Source: Mucilaginibacter flavidus
GTDB taxonomy: Bacteria; Bacteroidota; Bacteroidia; Sphingobacteriales; Sphingobacteriaceae
Assembly: GCF_024055575.1 (NCBI RefSeq)
Contig: NZ_JAMXOE010000001.1
Coordinates: 496,001 to 560,000 of the forward strand
Reading direction: 5' to 3'
DNA length: 64,000 nucleotides
The position numbers and the translations under genes were made by a program. The notes beneath the pieces were generated by a model that did no database searches, had not been told where the DNA came from, and worked only from the letters and a program-made list of their open reading frames with translations. Shown in pieces: positions 17,746 to 25,721 of this stretch (position 1 is its first letter; every line of letters begins with the position of its first letter).

Positions 17746-18519
17746 CTACCCCACCACAATCTTCATCCTGCTATCCTCATGCAAAGCCTTAATAATCCTT
17801 GCCGGGTTTTTCCATTCAAACAGGTGGATGAGCCAAACCGTAAAGCGCATAAAGCCCTCCATGTGTATCAGGCCGCCGGCGAGTTTGGTGATTGTTTGGT
17901 CGCGCTGGGTTATGCAGGTGGTGTAGTCGGTGCCTTGCTTTTTTACCAGTTCTTCGGCAAAGCACCAGGCGCCATCACGGGCATTATTAATGCTGAACTG
18001 TATCAATATTGATGTTTGGTTATTATAATGCAGCCCCAGCAGCGATAACAGCGGCGACATCCTGTCAATATCATTCACCACCTGGTAAGTCAGGGCTGAT
18101 ATAATGGTATTAATGGCGTCAAAATCGCCTTGTACGCCATCCATTTGCCCGCCCGATACTTCGGCAGCAGCAATACCAAGATCGAGGTTAATGTGGGCAT
18201 TCATCCCCAGCAATAACTGCTGCAGCACCAGTGCCGATGAACTTTTGGTAGCCTCGAACGCTACCCGCCACGATCCTGAAATTGGCTGGTTAGCCTTCCA
18301 TGCGGCCAAAGCATCCAAATAACGGTTGGCAAACGTAACGTCAAACTTTTCCATCCGGGCGCCATCCTGGAACTGCCCTTTGGCAATACCATCGCGCACG
18401 GCGGCGGTTACCTTATAATATAAGGCAGCAAAATAACCCATCCGGTTGTTGGTGTTAATGCTGTCGGTAATAATAGCTTCTAACTGGGTAATTACTTCAT
18501 CAATAGTAGTAGCTGCCAT
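17746..18519 (-). CDS. DUF5995 family protein
   Basis: 257-residue helical protein. It resembles DUF5995 members by the run NRMGYFAALYYKVTAAVRDGI, FDVTFANRYLDALAAW and LLLGMNAHINLDLGIAAAE. The family's activity is unknown. The conserved NAHINLDL and His-containing helices suggest a helical-bundle enzyme, but this is a guess. No signal peptide. It precedes a membrane protein gene on the same strand. Confidence 0.7.
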   Translation of the reverse strand: MAATTIDEVITQLEAIITDSINTNNRMGYFAALYYKVTAAVRDGIAKGQFQDGARMEKFDVTFANRYLDALAAWKANQPISGSWRVAFEATKSSSALVLQQLLLGMNAHINLDLGIAAAEVSGGQMDGVQGDFDAINTIISALTYQVVNDIDRMSPLLSLLGLHYNNQTSILIQFSINNARDGAWCFAEELVKKQGTDYTTCITQRDQTITKLAGGLIHMEGFMRFTVWLIHLFEWKNPARIIKALHEDSRMKIVVG

Positions 18520-18580
18520 GGTGAGGGTTTCAGGTAAGTATTAAGCAGCCTAAGCAGCTGCCCTTCAGTCAAAAATAATA

Positions 18581-19039
18581 TTATAATATGATATCGCTGC
18601 CAAATTGTGCTAAATACGCCTGCACCTGGCTATAAATATCGTTGTCCTTACCTTTTACAAAACGCAGGGGGATGGCAATCTCGCTGCCGTAATCGCTCAC
18701 CCATTTCAAATTGAGTTGTATAAGCGACGAGCTGCGACCGCGGATAAGTTCGACGCTTTTCACATCTTTCCAGTCGACAGTAATATTGCGGAGATAATCA
18801 ATTATGCAGGTTTCATTAAGTTCGAGCGCGGTTTGGCCTTGTGCGGCGGGCAACAGCCTTTTAACTATCAGCAATACGCTTACGGCTACAAACACCAAAA
18901 CAAACACCCCGTAAATTAACCAGGCAGCATTGCTGTGACTGGCGGCTACGTTCGAAAACAGCATCAGCATTAACACCAGCATCACCACAAATGTGGCCAA
19001 ACTATAATTTAAGCTGTATGGATATTTAATGGGTTCCAT
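18581..19039 (-). CDS. Two-helix membrane protein with PH-like domain
   Basis: 152 residues. Two membrane helices (residues ~13-32 and ~40-62) are followed by a beta-rich domain: CIIDYLRNITVDWKDVKSVELIRGR. WKDVKSVE is typical of bacterial PH-like domains of the YdbT/STM3941 kind. Such proteins sit in the inner membrane; their role is unclear. It is read into the DUF5995 gene after a 61-base gap. Confidence 0.55.
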   Translation of the reverse strand: MEPIKYPYSLNYSLATFVVMLVLMLMLFSNVAASHSNAAWLIYGVFVLVFVAVSVLLIVKRLLPAAQGQTALELNETCIIDYLRNITVDWKDVKSVELIRGRSSSLIQLNLKWVSDYGSEIAIPLRFVKGKDNDIYSQVQAYLAQFGSDIIL

Positions 19040-19146
19040 TTTGAAGTCGGAAAAGTCGGTAAAGTCCGAAGATAGGGAAATAAGTTAAAAGCAGATACCT
19101 GGCTTTTCAGGAAAATCGCGTTTACAAATCAAACGCGGCCTTTCCG

Positions 19147-19175
19147 ATAGCGATGGGTTTAAAACCCATCGCTAT
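19147..19175. repeat. Perfect 14-bp-arm palindrome
   Basis: ATAGCGATGGGTTT at 19147-19160 and its exact complement at 19162-19175 flank a single base. Outer GCGGC/GCCGC words extend the hairpin. It lies between two minus-strand genes and could end the transcript of the gene at 19262-19597. Confidence 0.6.
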
Positions 19176-19220
19176 GCAGAAGCCGCGCTTATTTTATCAG
19201 CAATTCATCTTTTTGACTTT

Positions 19221-19255
19221 CAGACTTCAGACTTCAGACTTCAGACTTCAGACTC
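19221..19255. repeat. Tandem 7-bp repeat
   Basis: CAGACTT occurs four times in tandem, with a fifth unit CAGACTC. It ends six bases before the stop codon of the minus-strand gene at 19262. It is a candidate slippage-prone tract outside coding sequence. Confidence 0.85.
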
Positions 19256-19261
19256 CTCCCC

Positions 19262-19597
19262 CTACAACCCTATCAATTGCCCCAAAACATCCTGCGGACT
19301 TGCCGGATCGCCTTTCATATTTTGCTGGTCGAAATAGTTGTGCCAGCCGGCGGCTTCAACCAGGCCTTCAAATGATTTAGCCATTTCGTCGGACGGGAAC
19401 GTCCATACTGCAAAAAAATCAAACGGGAGGCGCTTATCGGTGTCCGGGTCATTTACACCCCAGGTAATTATTTCAACGCCCTGTTCGGTTAATTGTTGAA
19501 TTGCGGGGCCAAGCTGTGAAATGTATTCGCCGCGTTGTTGCTGATCTAAGTCGAGCCACGCTTGTTTGGCGTTCCAGGCTTCAATGTAGTATTTCAT
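19262..19597 (-). CDS. DUF6616-like small protein
   Basis: 111 residues from the ATG at 19597 (an extension to 19630 is possible but unlike the family). A ferredoxin-like alpha/beta domain: MKYYIEAWNAKQAWLDL, then VEIITWGVNDPDTDK and FDFFAVWTFPSDEMAKSFEGLVEAAGW, which resembles dimeric alpha-beta barrel proteins. From memory it resembles DUF6616 members. Function unknown, no partner. Confidence 0.6.
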   Translation of the reverse strand: MKYYIEAWNAKQAWLDLDQQQRGEYISQLGPAIQQLTEQGVEIITWGVNDPDTDKRLPFDFFAVWTFPSDEMAKSFEGLVEAAGWHNYFDQQNMKGDPASPQDVLGQLIGL

Positions 19598-19887
19598 GCT
19601 GTTAGGGTTTAATAGTGAAGGGGTTATCAATATTATTGAATAAAAATTGGATTATCACTATTGGTTATGGAAATACTACTTTTTTACTACTATAGAAAGT
19701 CAGTAAAGTCCGGAAAGTCGGTAAAGACCGAAAGATAGGAAAATCACGTATAGGGCTGTTCAAATAACCAACAATTGAATATGCCGCACTTGTCATCGTT
19801 CTGCCGCCCGACCTATACTCAATAATATCATATCCTCCAAAATCAATAATAATGTGGCAACTGCAAAGTTAGATCACCAATGCTTTA

Positions 19888-20343
19888 CTATTTAGAGTTA
19901 GCTGCGATCTTATTTTCATGTATGAATTCGATGTCAGTTGAATCGTGTATTATATTTATAAATCCCTCGTGCGGTTCTTTTTCAGCTACGTAAAAATAAG
20001 TGGCAGTCACAAGGTCAGAATTAACAGAAACCAAATCACCAACGGTTAGGCCATCCGGAACGCGGGTATATAACTCAGCATTGTCTCCAAATATCTTATA
20101 TGGGAATTCGATTGTTGATGTTGATTTTGTAAATTTTGGCGTATTCGTATTTTTCAATTCCAGCAGAATTATTCCAAAAGCGTGGTTTTGGGAAGTTTTG
20201 ATACCTGTTACTTTACCAGTAAATTTGATGCCATTGTGCAGCAAATGCGCATCTTTAATTTCTTGTTTTTTATCGTTTTTGCGCGATAAAAAGACCAAAG
20301 ACATAAAGATCAACAGTAATATTATGTACTTTAAGTACTTCAT
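19888..20343 (-). CDS. Membrane-anchored hypothetical protein
   Basis: 151 residues with one N-terminal hydrophobic segment (YIILLLIFMSLVFL), then a beta-rich exported domain (GIKFTGKVTGIKTSQ). No lipobox. It is likely an uncleaved anchor holding a periplasmic domain. Downstream and upstream lie TTTCGGACTTT-type repeat words (19690-19740, 20440-20505). No family recognised. Confidence 0.5.
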   Translation of the reverse strand: MKYLKYIILLLIFMSLVFLSRKNDKKQEIKDAHLLHNGIKFTGKVTGIKTSQNHAFGIILLELKNTNTPKFTKSTSTIEFPYKIFGDNAELYTRVPDGLTVGDLVSVNSDLVTATYFYVAEKEPHEGFINIIHDSTDIEFIHENKIAANSK

Positions 20344-20507
20344 TTATTTAATATCTTATCGTAGCGACCAGTTACAATTGTGGACAAAATTGAAGTCTAC
20401 AAGAAATGACTTCAATTCGATGAAAGCCTAATCTTCATCCACTCTGACTTTTCGGACTTTACTATCTTCCCGTCTTCCGAGCTTTCCCATCTTTCGGACT
20501 TCCCCCC

Positions 20508-21212
20508 TCAATGATTATGCTTCTTATGAATATCCTTTACCAGGCACAACTTTTTAATTTCTTCAATCTTTATAACAAACGGCGAATATTTAAGCCTGTC
20601 GCCAACAATTTCGGTAATGTTGTCTGAATGGGCGATTACTTCGTCTTCATTGTCGCTGGCAAGCAGGCGCTTGTACATGCGGTAGTCGCCCCATTCAATA
20701 TAATATACTTCGCCGGGCAGTATTTTACGGTCGTGGATTATTTTTAAGGCCACCCAGCAGCCGTTCTCTAAATAGGGATACATGGAATGCCCCCAAACCG
20801 GCAGGGCAAAGTCACAATCCTCGATACCCGGAAAGTTCATGTGCCCCATAGGTTCTTTATCATTAATATCGCTGTAAACCTCAACACCCGAGGCCGTTGC
20901 AATAATTTCATACATCGGGATACCTTCAAATTTTGCACGCGGACCTGTTGGCTGTTCAGATTTTACTGTATTTTTTCCGCCGGGAAGGTATTCGCTGTAT
21001 TTTTCTTTAAATATCTTTAGTTTTTCTGGATCAATGTTTTGCCGACTCTTTATTATTTCTGTAATTGAACTTATTGAGTTAAACCCCAGCACCTCGGCCA
21101 GTTCGGCATTTCCGTTAAAAGCTTTACCACGAAGCTGGTTATAAAGTATAATAAACTCCAGCGTCTCGGGCCTGATCAACTTTATTTTGTTTTTAATTGG
21201 CTTCTCGTTCAT
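20508..21212 (-). CDS. S24/LexA-type phage repressor
   Basis: 234 residues. An N-terminal DNA-binding region (residues ~15-75) with NAELAEVLGFNSISSITEII as HTH is joined to a C-terminal S24 peptidase fold. The catalytic Ser is S143 in GHSMYPYL and the general-base Lys is K181 in DYRMYKRL. Such proteins cleave themselves after DNA damage. The expected Ala-Gly site is replaced by ATASG near residues 105-109, so self-cleavage is plausible but not certain. It diverges from the phage-like genes starting at 21471, with facing promoter boxes at 21246-21273. Confidence 0.85.
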   Translation of the reverse strand: MNEKPIKNKIKLIRPETLEFIILYNQLRGKAFNGNAELAEVLGFNSISSITEIIKSRQNIDPEKLKIFKEKYSEYLPGGKNTVKSEQPTGPRAKFEGIPMYEIIATASGVEVYSDINDKEPMGHMNFPGIEDCDFALPVWGHSMYPYLENGCWVALKIIHDRKILPGEVYYIEWGDYRMYKRLLASDNEDEVIAHSDNITEIVGDRLKYSPFVIKIEEIKKLCLVKDIHKKHNH

Positions 21213-21245
21213 AATGTTGATAAATATTTTAATTTATTTTCTTTA

Positions 21246-21273
21246 CAAATATACATTTTTTTCTTTATATTTG
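21246..21273. promoter_or_regulatory. Face-to-face -7 boxes between repressor and early genes
   Basis: TATATTTG reads on the minus strand at 21246-21253 and on the plus strand at 21266-21273, both matching TAnnTTTG. The two transcription starts would overlap, as in phage lysogeny switches. The minus box serves the S24 repressor; the plus box serves the following short genes. Confidence 0.5.
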
Positions 21274-21346
21274 CATTGTAATCTTTTTCTAAAGTACTAC
21301 AATAATTATTAAATCCCAACAAATGTTTAAAGAATATACAGAATAT

Positions 21347-21449
21347 GCCCCCGGCCCCTAAAGGGGAGTAATTAGCATCAAGCCTATTCCCTACCCAATG
21401 GCAATCACTAAATGAAAAATGCTCCCCCTTTAGGGGGTTGGGGGGCTAA
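21347..21449. repeat. Paired inverted G-run repeat cassette 1
   Basis: An inverted copy (GCCCCCGGCCCCTAAAGGGG, 21347 on) and a direct copy (CTCCCCCTTTAGGGGG type, 21421-21449) flank about 50 bases. Together they could form a long hairpin of about 100 bases. A second such cassette lies at 21645-21748. Confidence 0.7.
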
Positions 21450-21470
21450 CCGACTTTACCGACTAACACC

Positions 21471-21662
21471 ATGCACCTGGCCTATTCAGCAATAAACATA
21501 ACAATCAATAATCAGCAAACCAGTACCCAGCACCATAACGGCGAAACCGAGCAGCTGCTGCGCTACCGGGCGTACCAATACACCTGCGAAAAGTACCGGA
21601 ACGAAATTGCGGCTATACAGAAATACATCAAGGGATGGCTGCCAAGCCCCCCGGCGCCCTGA
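21471..21662 (+). CDS. Short protein between two repeat cassettes
   Basis: 63 residues. The body has a charged helical stretch (LLRYRAYQYTCEKYRNEIAA). The last residues LPSPPAP and the stop codon are encoded by the repeat at 21645-21670. The gene may therefore have been trimmed or ended by repeat insertion. It is the first sizeable plus-strand frame after the repressor promoter. No homology recognised. Confidence 0.4.
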   Translation: MHLAYSAINITINNQQTSTQHHNGETEQLLRYRAYQYTCEKYRNEIAAIQKYIKGWLPSPPAP

Positions 21663-21748
21663 AGGGGGAGCAAATGAAAAAAGTCTTTATCCCTGACGAA
21701 GGCTATACTAAATTAAAACGCTCCCCCTTTAGGGGGCCGGGGGGCTAA
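21645..21748. repeat. Paired inverted G-run repeat cassette 2
   Basis: An inverted copy at 21645-21670 and a direct copy at 21721-21748 are separated by 50 bases, like the cassette at 21347-21449. The left half supplies the end of the 63-residue gene. The right half ends six bases before the next ATG, at 21754. Confidence 0.7.
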
Positions 21749-21753
21749 TTACC

Positions 21754-22176
21754 ATGATAAAAATATCTCAAAAACTAACCGACAAGCTGTGGTGGCTCAT
21801 CATTGCAGTTGATTATGACTACAACCGCATTACCATTGCCGACCACGACCTTACCGAGGACACATTAACCCTCTGGCTGGAAGATAAGCACGATTTTAAA
21901 AACACGCTGGACGAATGCCTGCAGGTGGATATCCCCGCAAAGCAATTTGCCAGGCTTATTAAAGAGGAAAACCTGAACAGCTACGAGGGTTCGAAAATGC
22001 ATCATTCAAAAAACTACGTTTACAAAACGCGCATCGAAATTAATGCCCCGCTTAACTGGTACCTCGATGATGCCAGCCGTACCGAACAGCTATGGGCGCG
22101 GGAAACCGTACTTAAAACCCTGCTCACCCAGCTGATTGAAACGCAAACCCTGGGCGAAGACATGGTTTTATATTAA
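21754..22176 (+). CDS. Hypothetical protein of the phage-like module
   Basis: 140 residues, soluble and acidic, with mixed beta strands (LWWLIIAVDYDYNRITIADHDL) and a helical C terminus. No family recognised. It sits between repeat cassette 2 and the gene with the palindromic site at 22183, so it belongs by position to the repressor-linked group. Confidence 0.55.
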   Translation: MIKISQKLTDKLWWLIIAVDYDYNRITIADHDLTEDTLTLWLEDKHDFKNTLDECLQVDIPAKQFARLIKEENLNSYEGSKMHHSKNYVYKTRIEINAPLNWYLDDASRTEQLWARETVLKTLLTQLIETQTLGEDMVLY

Positions 22177-22182
22177 TATATT

Positions 22183-22196
22183 ATGCCAATTAGCAT
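22183..22196. promoter_or_regulatory. Palindromic operator candidate, site 1
   Basis: ATGCCAATTAGCAT is a 14-base dyad with one mismatched pair, 29 bases before the ATG at 22226. A perfect version, ATGCCAATTGGCAT, lies before the terminase-like gene at 31205. Both sit in the shared context TTATGCCAATT-(A/G)-GCAT. I infer a common regulator, perhaps the S24 repressor. Confidence 0.55.
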
Positions 22197-22225
22197 ATTA
22201 AACATATTTAAACAATAATATTCAG

Positions 22226-22981
22226 ATGAACTACATTACACAAATAAAAGCCTTTTGGCTATTGCACCAAAAGCACGATTTTAACGCTACCGATACCGCC
22301 CTTTACTTTTACCTGCTGGAGGTTTGCAACAGCACCAATTGGGTGAACCCGTTTAAACGAAACAACGCCAAGGTACTGGCAGATCTGCACCTATCAAGGG
22401 CTACTTTCTTCAGGAGCCGCAGCAAGTTAAAAAAGGCAGGTTTGCTAACTTTTGGCCCAAAAAACGGCACCGCAAACGTAACCTATAAACTAACCGATTT
22501 GGAAGCTATGTATCGTGATAGAAATCAGCCAGATACAGCAGTTAAGTGTTCAGGTAGTGATACAGGTGCTGATCCGGGTTTTGTTGCAGGTAGCGTTACA
22601 CTAAATAAAAACAATAAACCAAAACCAAAACAAGTAGTAGTAATAAGCTGTGAGCAAGCTTTTGCTTTTTATGTTGAAACCATGAATAACCGAATGCTTA
22701 AAGACAGGTTCGGGCTCGACAATAATGCCATGCTTGCGCATTTTAAAACTTTTTACGACTCAAAAATTGACCTCGGCGATCTCGACAACAAAACTATTGA
22801 GCAAATAGCCCGCAACTTTTATTATTGGCTGCCTATACACCTTGCAGCGGGGCAAAAACAAAAAGAAAAAAGTTGCGCCAAAAAAGAAAAAACAGGTGGC
22901 GCAGGTTTCGAACAGCCGCAAAGAGGGTTCGCGGTGGCGATGAAGTTTGCAGATGTTAAAATGCGGGAGGATGTTTTATGA
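22226..22981 (+). CDS. Phage-type replication/HTH protein
   Basis: 251 residues. The N-terminal ~95 residues form a winged-helix-like domain (ALYFYLLEVCNSTNW, then VLADLHLSRATFFRSRSKLKKAGL), as in phage replication initiators and DnaD-like proteins. A Lys/Asn-rich linker follows (~130-145), then a helical domain (EQAFAFYVETMNNRMLKDRF onward). The stop overlaps the next start by 4 bases. A loading role at a replication origin is possible; it could also be a regulator. Confidence 0.55.
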   Translation: MNYITQIKAFWLLHQKHDFNATDTALYFYLLEVCNSTNWVNPFKRNNAKVLADLHLSRATFFRSRSKLKKAGLLTFGPKNGTANVTYKLTDLEAMYRDRNQPDTAVKCSGSDTGADPGFVAGSVTLNKNNKPKPKQVVVISCEQAFAFYVETMNNRMLKDRFGLDNNAMLAHFKTFYDSKIDLGDLDNKTIEQIARNFYYWLPIHLAAGQKQKEKSCAKKEKTGGAGFEQPQRGFAVAMKFADVKMREDVL

Positions 22982-23901
22982 GCGGGGGTGAATCGAACAT
23001 AGGCGGGTTATTAGCACAGAGCGCCAGGCAAATGCAGCAAAACACGAACGGGCAGGTGCCCGCACGCACAACCGTACAGGCAGGCGTGCCGGTAAAAGCG
23101 GGTAACGCCGGGGTGGCTATTTTAAAGCAGCAGACGGTGAACCATCTCCCTAAAAAAGATGTATTCGCTGTGGTGCTGATGAGCATTGCCAAAGCGTTTA
23201 TAGATACCGGCACAAAAGAGATAAGCGAGGCCGACCGCAATTACCTGGTGAATGAGCTTACAGACAACATTATTAAACGCTACCCATCTATAAGGCTGAA
23301 CGAAATCCCGGAGGCAATATGGCAGGGCGTGCGCAACCGCTTTGGCGAGTATTATGGGCTGAGCCTGGTTACGTTTGAGCGTTTTATTGAGCAGTGCCTG
23401 CTGTCGGACAAGCGCACCGGGCTGGTTAAGGCCCTGCCTTGCGATGATGCGCCCAGGCATGCCCCTACCCTGCAGGTGCAGTTTGAAACAGCAAAGGAGA
23501 ACGCATTGCGGGCATTGAAGCGTAAAAAGGACAAAAAGGACGTATCGGCAATGGCTACATCGGTTTATAATTTTTTAGACAGCATAAAGCTGCTTTCATT
23601 TACCATCCGCGAAAAAAACGAAATGATGGCCGATGCCACCCGCGAACTGATTGACGAGCTTAAATACAAACAACTGCTGGTACCCTACATTGAGCGCGCC
23701 GCCATTAAAAAAAATATTGAGGCTTACCGCAATGCCATTACAGAACACACGCCGGTAACCGAAGAACAGCTCACCCTTGTAAAAATGAGGGCCAAAAAAC
23801 TGGCGCTGGATGCTTTTTTGAATAATATTATTTTGGAAGGCGAAGATTTGGCGGAATTGATTGATGGGAGGCGGGACGCTTTTTTACAACAAAAAAAATA
23901 A
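22978..23901 (+). CDS. Hypothetical protein coupled to the replication-like gene
   Basis: 307 residues, mostly helical. A low-complexity Gln/Ala/Val N-terminal 55 residues is followed by a conserved-looking core, PSIRLNEIPEAIWQGVRNRFGEYYGLSLVTFERFI (given here in part as positions ~100-135), and a Lys-rich helical C terminus. Its plan recalls proteins encoded next to replication genes in Bacteroidota phages, but I cannot name the family. It overlaps the upstream gene by ATGA, so the two are surely co-translated. Confidence 0.6.
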   Translation: MSGGESNIGGLLAQSARQMQQNTNGQVPARTTVQAGVPVKAGNAGVAILKQQTVNHLPKKDVFAVVLMSIAKAFIDTGTKEISEADRNYLVNELTDNIIKRYPSIRLNEIPEAIWQGVRNRFGEYYGLSLVTFERFIEQCLLSDKRTGLVKALPCDDAPRHAPTLQVQFETAKENALRALKRKKDKKDVSAMATSVYNFLDSIKLLSFTIREKNEMMADATRELIDELKYKQLLVPYIERAAIKKNIEAYRNAITEHTPVTEEQLTLVKMRAKKLALDAFLNNIILEGEDLAELIDGRRDAFLQQKK

Positions 23902-23983
23902 GCTCGTCATTGCGAGCTTAACATTATATTATTGCGACCATTCCCGCCGCGTCATTGCGAGGAACGAAGCAACCTAACCACCC

Positions 23984-24138
23984 CGTCATTGCGAGGAACG
24001 AAGCAACCTCTACGAAGGACATTCATGAACCTTATAGTATAAAGGGACCTTGCAGCGGCTGATAGGTTACCACAAGCATTTTGCTCCTTGATTTGCACGC
24101 GTAGTCCGCCAGCTGGCGGATCGTTCCTCGCAATGACG
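23984..24138. repeat. MITE-like repeat, copy B
   Basis: 155 bases, clearly related to copy A at 13523-13669 over both arms and the inner TTGATTTGCACGCG block. Part of the right arm is replaced by the perfect 16-base palindrome TCCGCCAGCTGGCGGA (about 24105-24121), apparently a smaller insertion. The left arm also occurs alone just upstream. Confidence 0.75.
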
Positions 24139-24320
24139 CATGGAGAGGGTGTTTTTGTATCACCTGTATCGTCAACTGAGTCACTACAGCGATACAAGCG
24201 ATACAGGGTTTGATTGAGGGCAGGCGGGATATATTTTTAGGTGAATAAATTTATAAAACTTGTCATTGCGAGTTGTAAAATACTGAGGGGGCACTTGAAG
24301 GCGAAATAACAAAAAGGGGT

Positions 24321-24427
24321 GTCATGCTGAGGCACTCGAAGCATGAGCGCAATGGCCTGTACGACTTACTTAGCACGCGGGCACTGGCCTTTACGCTCGC
24401 CCTTCGAGTACCTCAGGGTGACATGCC
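24321..24427. repeat. Long inverted repeat, second family
   Basis: GTCATGCTGAGGCACTCGAA at 24321-24340 pairs with a complementary CTTCGAGTACCTCAGGGTGACATG-type arm at about 24402-24425, with short mismatches. The spacer also contains GCGAGCG-like complementary words. It is distinct from the MITE family beside it. Confidence 0.65.
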
Positions 24428-24586
24428 ACCACTCGTTCAATAGATTATCTGCCATGGGGTAGCGTAGCGCGGCAACCGCGAACTATTCAAGGCGGCTCTG
24501 CAAAGTTCGCGATTGCTTCGTTCCTCGCAATAACAAGCGGGCGAGTTTCACGCAGCACTTCACGTTACCTGTTTCCAGCCGCATTT

Positions 24587-25117
24587 TTATGCTGGTAAAT
24601 CGGTGAAAGCATCCGGCGTTTCATATTTTGCCAATACCCTTTGCACGGCAGGCTGAATATACCATACCCCTATTGGAAACATCCAAAGGCAAAAAAAAGC
24701 CTTTAACGAGTCGCTACGGTTAACTATTTCCCCCTCAATCATCGACTCGAGCATACGGGCTGCAAACATCCAAATGCTAAGCTGTAGATAGATTAGAATC
24801 AATAAAAAACAAGTAAAAAAAACTGCGTTATAGATTGAATCGAAAGGGGAAAATTGTGAATAGGCAGATAGATTGTATGCAAATAAGGTAATACCCACCA
24901 AAAGCAAGCAATGCACTTTAAATAACTTGGTGCCGGGCCTGATATCTGACGGGAGAAACGAATTCATCTTCATTCCAATGGTGTAAATCCACCCAATATA
25001 AAAAACAAAAAACACAAAATTCCAAATGCCTGCAGAATCCAAAAACGTCGTAAAGTATGATGGTACCGTCATCAAGAGAAATAATTGCCAGTGCTTTAAG
25101 CGAAGTAAAAAATCCAT
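24587..25117 (-). CDS. Four-helix membrane protein, unknown
   Basis: 176 residues with about four membrane helices (residues ~10-30, 35-50, 70-88, 98-120) and a C-terminal hydrophobic stretch near 145-158. No conserved motif found. Inner membrane by prediction. It has no same-strand partner. Confidence 0.6.
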   Translation of the reverse strand: MDFLLRLKHWQLFLLMTVPSYFTTFLDSAGIWNFVFFVFYIGWIYTIGMKMNSFLPSDIRPGTKLFKVHCLLLVGITLFAYNLSAYSQFSPFDSIYNAVFFTCFLLILIYLQLSIWMFAARMLESMIEGEIVNRSDSLKAFFCLWMFPIGVWYIQPAVQRVLAKYETPDAFTDLPA

Positions 25118-25169
25118 TGTGATGGGTTATAAGCCCTAAAGTTAAAAATCCTTATCAATAACACACAAC

Positions 25170-25274
25170 ATGCAATTAATTAAACACCCCACCCCCTGGC
25201 TGGCAACAGCCCTGCTGGCAGCATTATGCATAGCAATGCTGATTATTGTAAAACACTATAATGCAATAAATTAG
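25170..25274 (+). CDS. Possible 34-residue membrane peptide
   Basis: A very short frame, MQLIKHPTPWLATALLAALC and onward, with one strong membrane helix and a basic ending. It lies between two minus-strand genes and has no visible promoter. Small single-helix proteins are easily missed, but chance is also possible here. Confidence 0.3.
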   Translation: MQLIKHPTPWLATALLAALCIAMLIIVKHYNAIN

Positions 25275-25292
25275 AATAAAACGGGTCGTGTC

Positions 25293-25559
25293 TCAGTCTG
25301 ATTTTCTATCAGGTTTAAAAAACAAAGAATAAAACCAGTATCCAAAATTCAAGACCACCCAGTTTAAGCCACTTAACATGAATCCTAAAAAAGGTATAAA
25401 TAAAATAGGGATGATAAATCCCACCAAGCCCGTCCTTGGCCTGTTATTGAATTCTACAGGTACAATATTGAAAAGAGCTAAAAAACCTGCTAAAATTGAA
25501 AACGGAATTATAAAGAACGTGGTCGCGAAGAATATCTTTTTAAATGGGAAGCTTTGCAC
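25293..25559 (-). CDS. Small two-helix membrane protein
   Basis: 88 residues with two hydrophobic segments (~8-32 and ~46-75) and a charged C terminus (FFKPDRKSD). No family recognised. Coding is plausible from the clean start, the membrane topology and the lack of competing frames. Confidence 0.5.
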   Translation of the reverse strand: MQSFPFKKIFFATTFFIIPFSILAGFLALFNIVPVEFNNRPRTGLVGFIIPILFIPFLGFMLSGLNWVVLNFGYWFYSLFFKPDRKSD

Positions 25560-25721
25560 TTGATTAGGTTTTTAGTTTGTAAAAAAGTCACTTGCTGGTT
25601 GGGATAAATTTAGGAATAAGTTTTTAGAATCAATTTGCCCGCCTTAGAATTCCCGCTGTTATTATAAAAACAAGTTCCATTTTCAATAAATAATTATCTT
25701 TAACAAACCAAAATACCCCTT

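Larger units (their letters stand above)
23902..24586. repeat. Gene-free repeat cluster
   Basis: 685 bases with no gene. It holds a solo MITE arm (23950-23975), MITE copy B (23984-24138), an inverted repeat of GTCATGCTGAGGCACTCGAA type (24321-24427), and another solo arm near 24513-24533. The short open frames here are the repeats read through. It probably is a landing site where small elements have nested. Confidence 0.7.

Noticed and set aside
19221..19255. Possible CRISPR-like array
   Set aside because: Units are 7 bases in direct tandem without spacers; no cas gene is in the window.
21324..21362. A 12-codon leader peptide before repeat cassette 1
   Set aside because: The frame (MFKEYTEYAPGP) is too short and ends inside the repeat; kept only as an example of the repeat supplying a stop codon.
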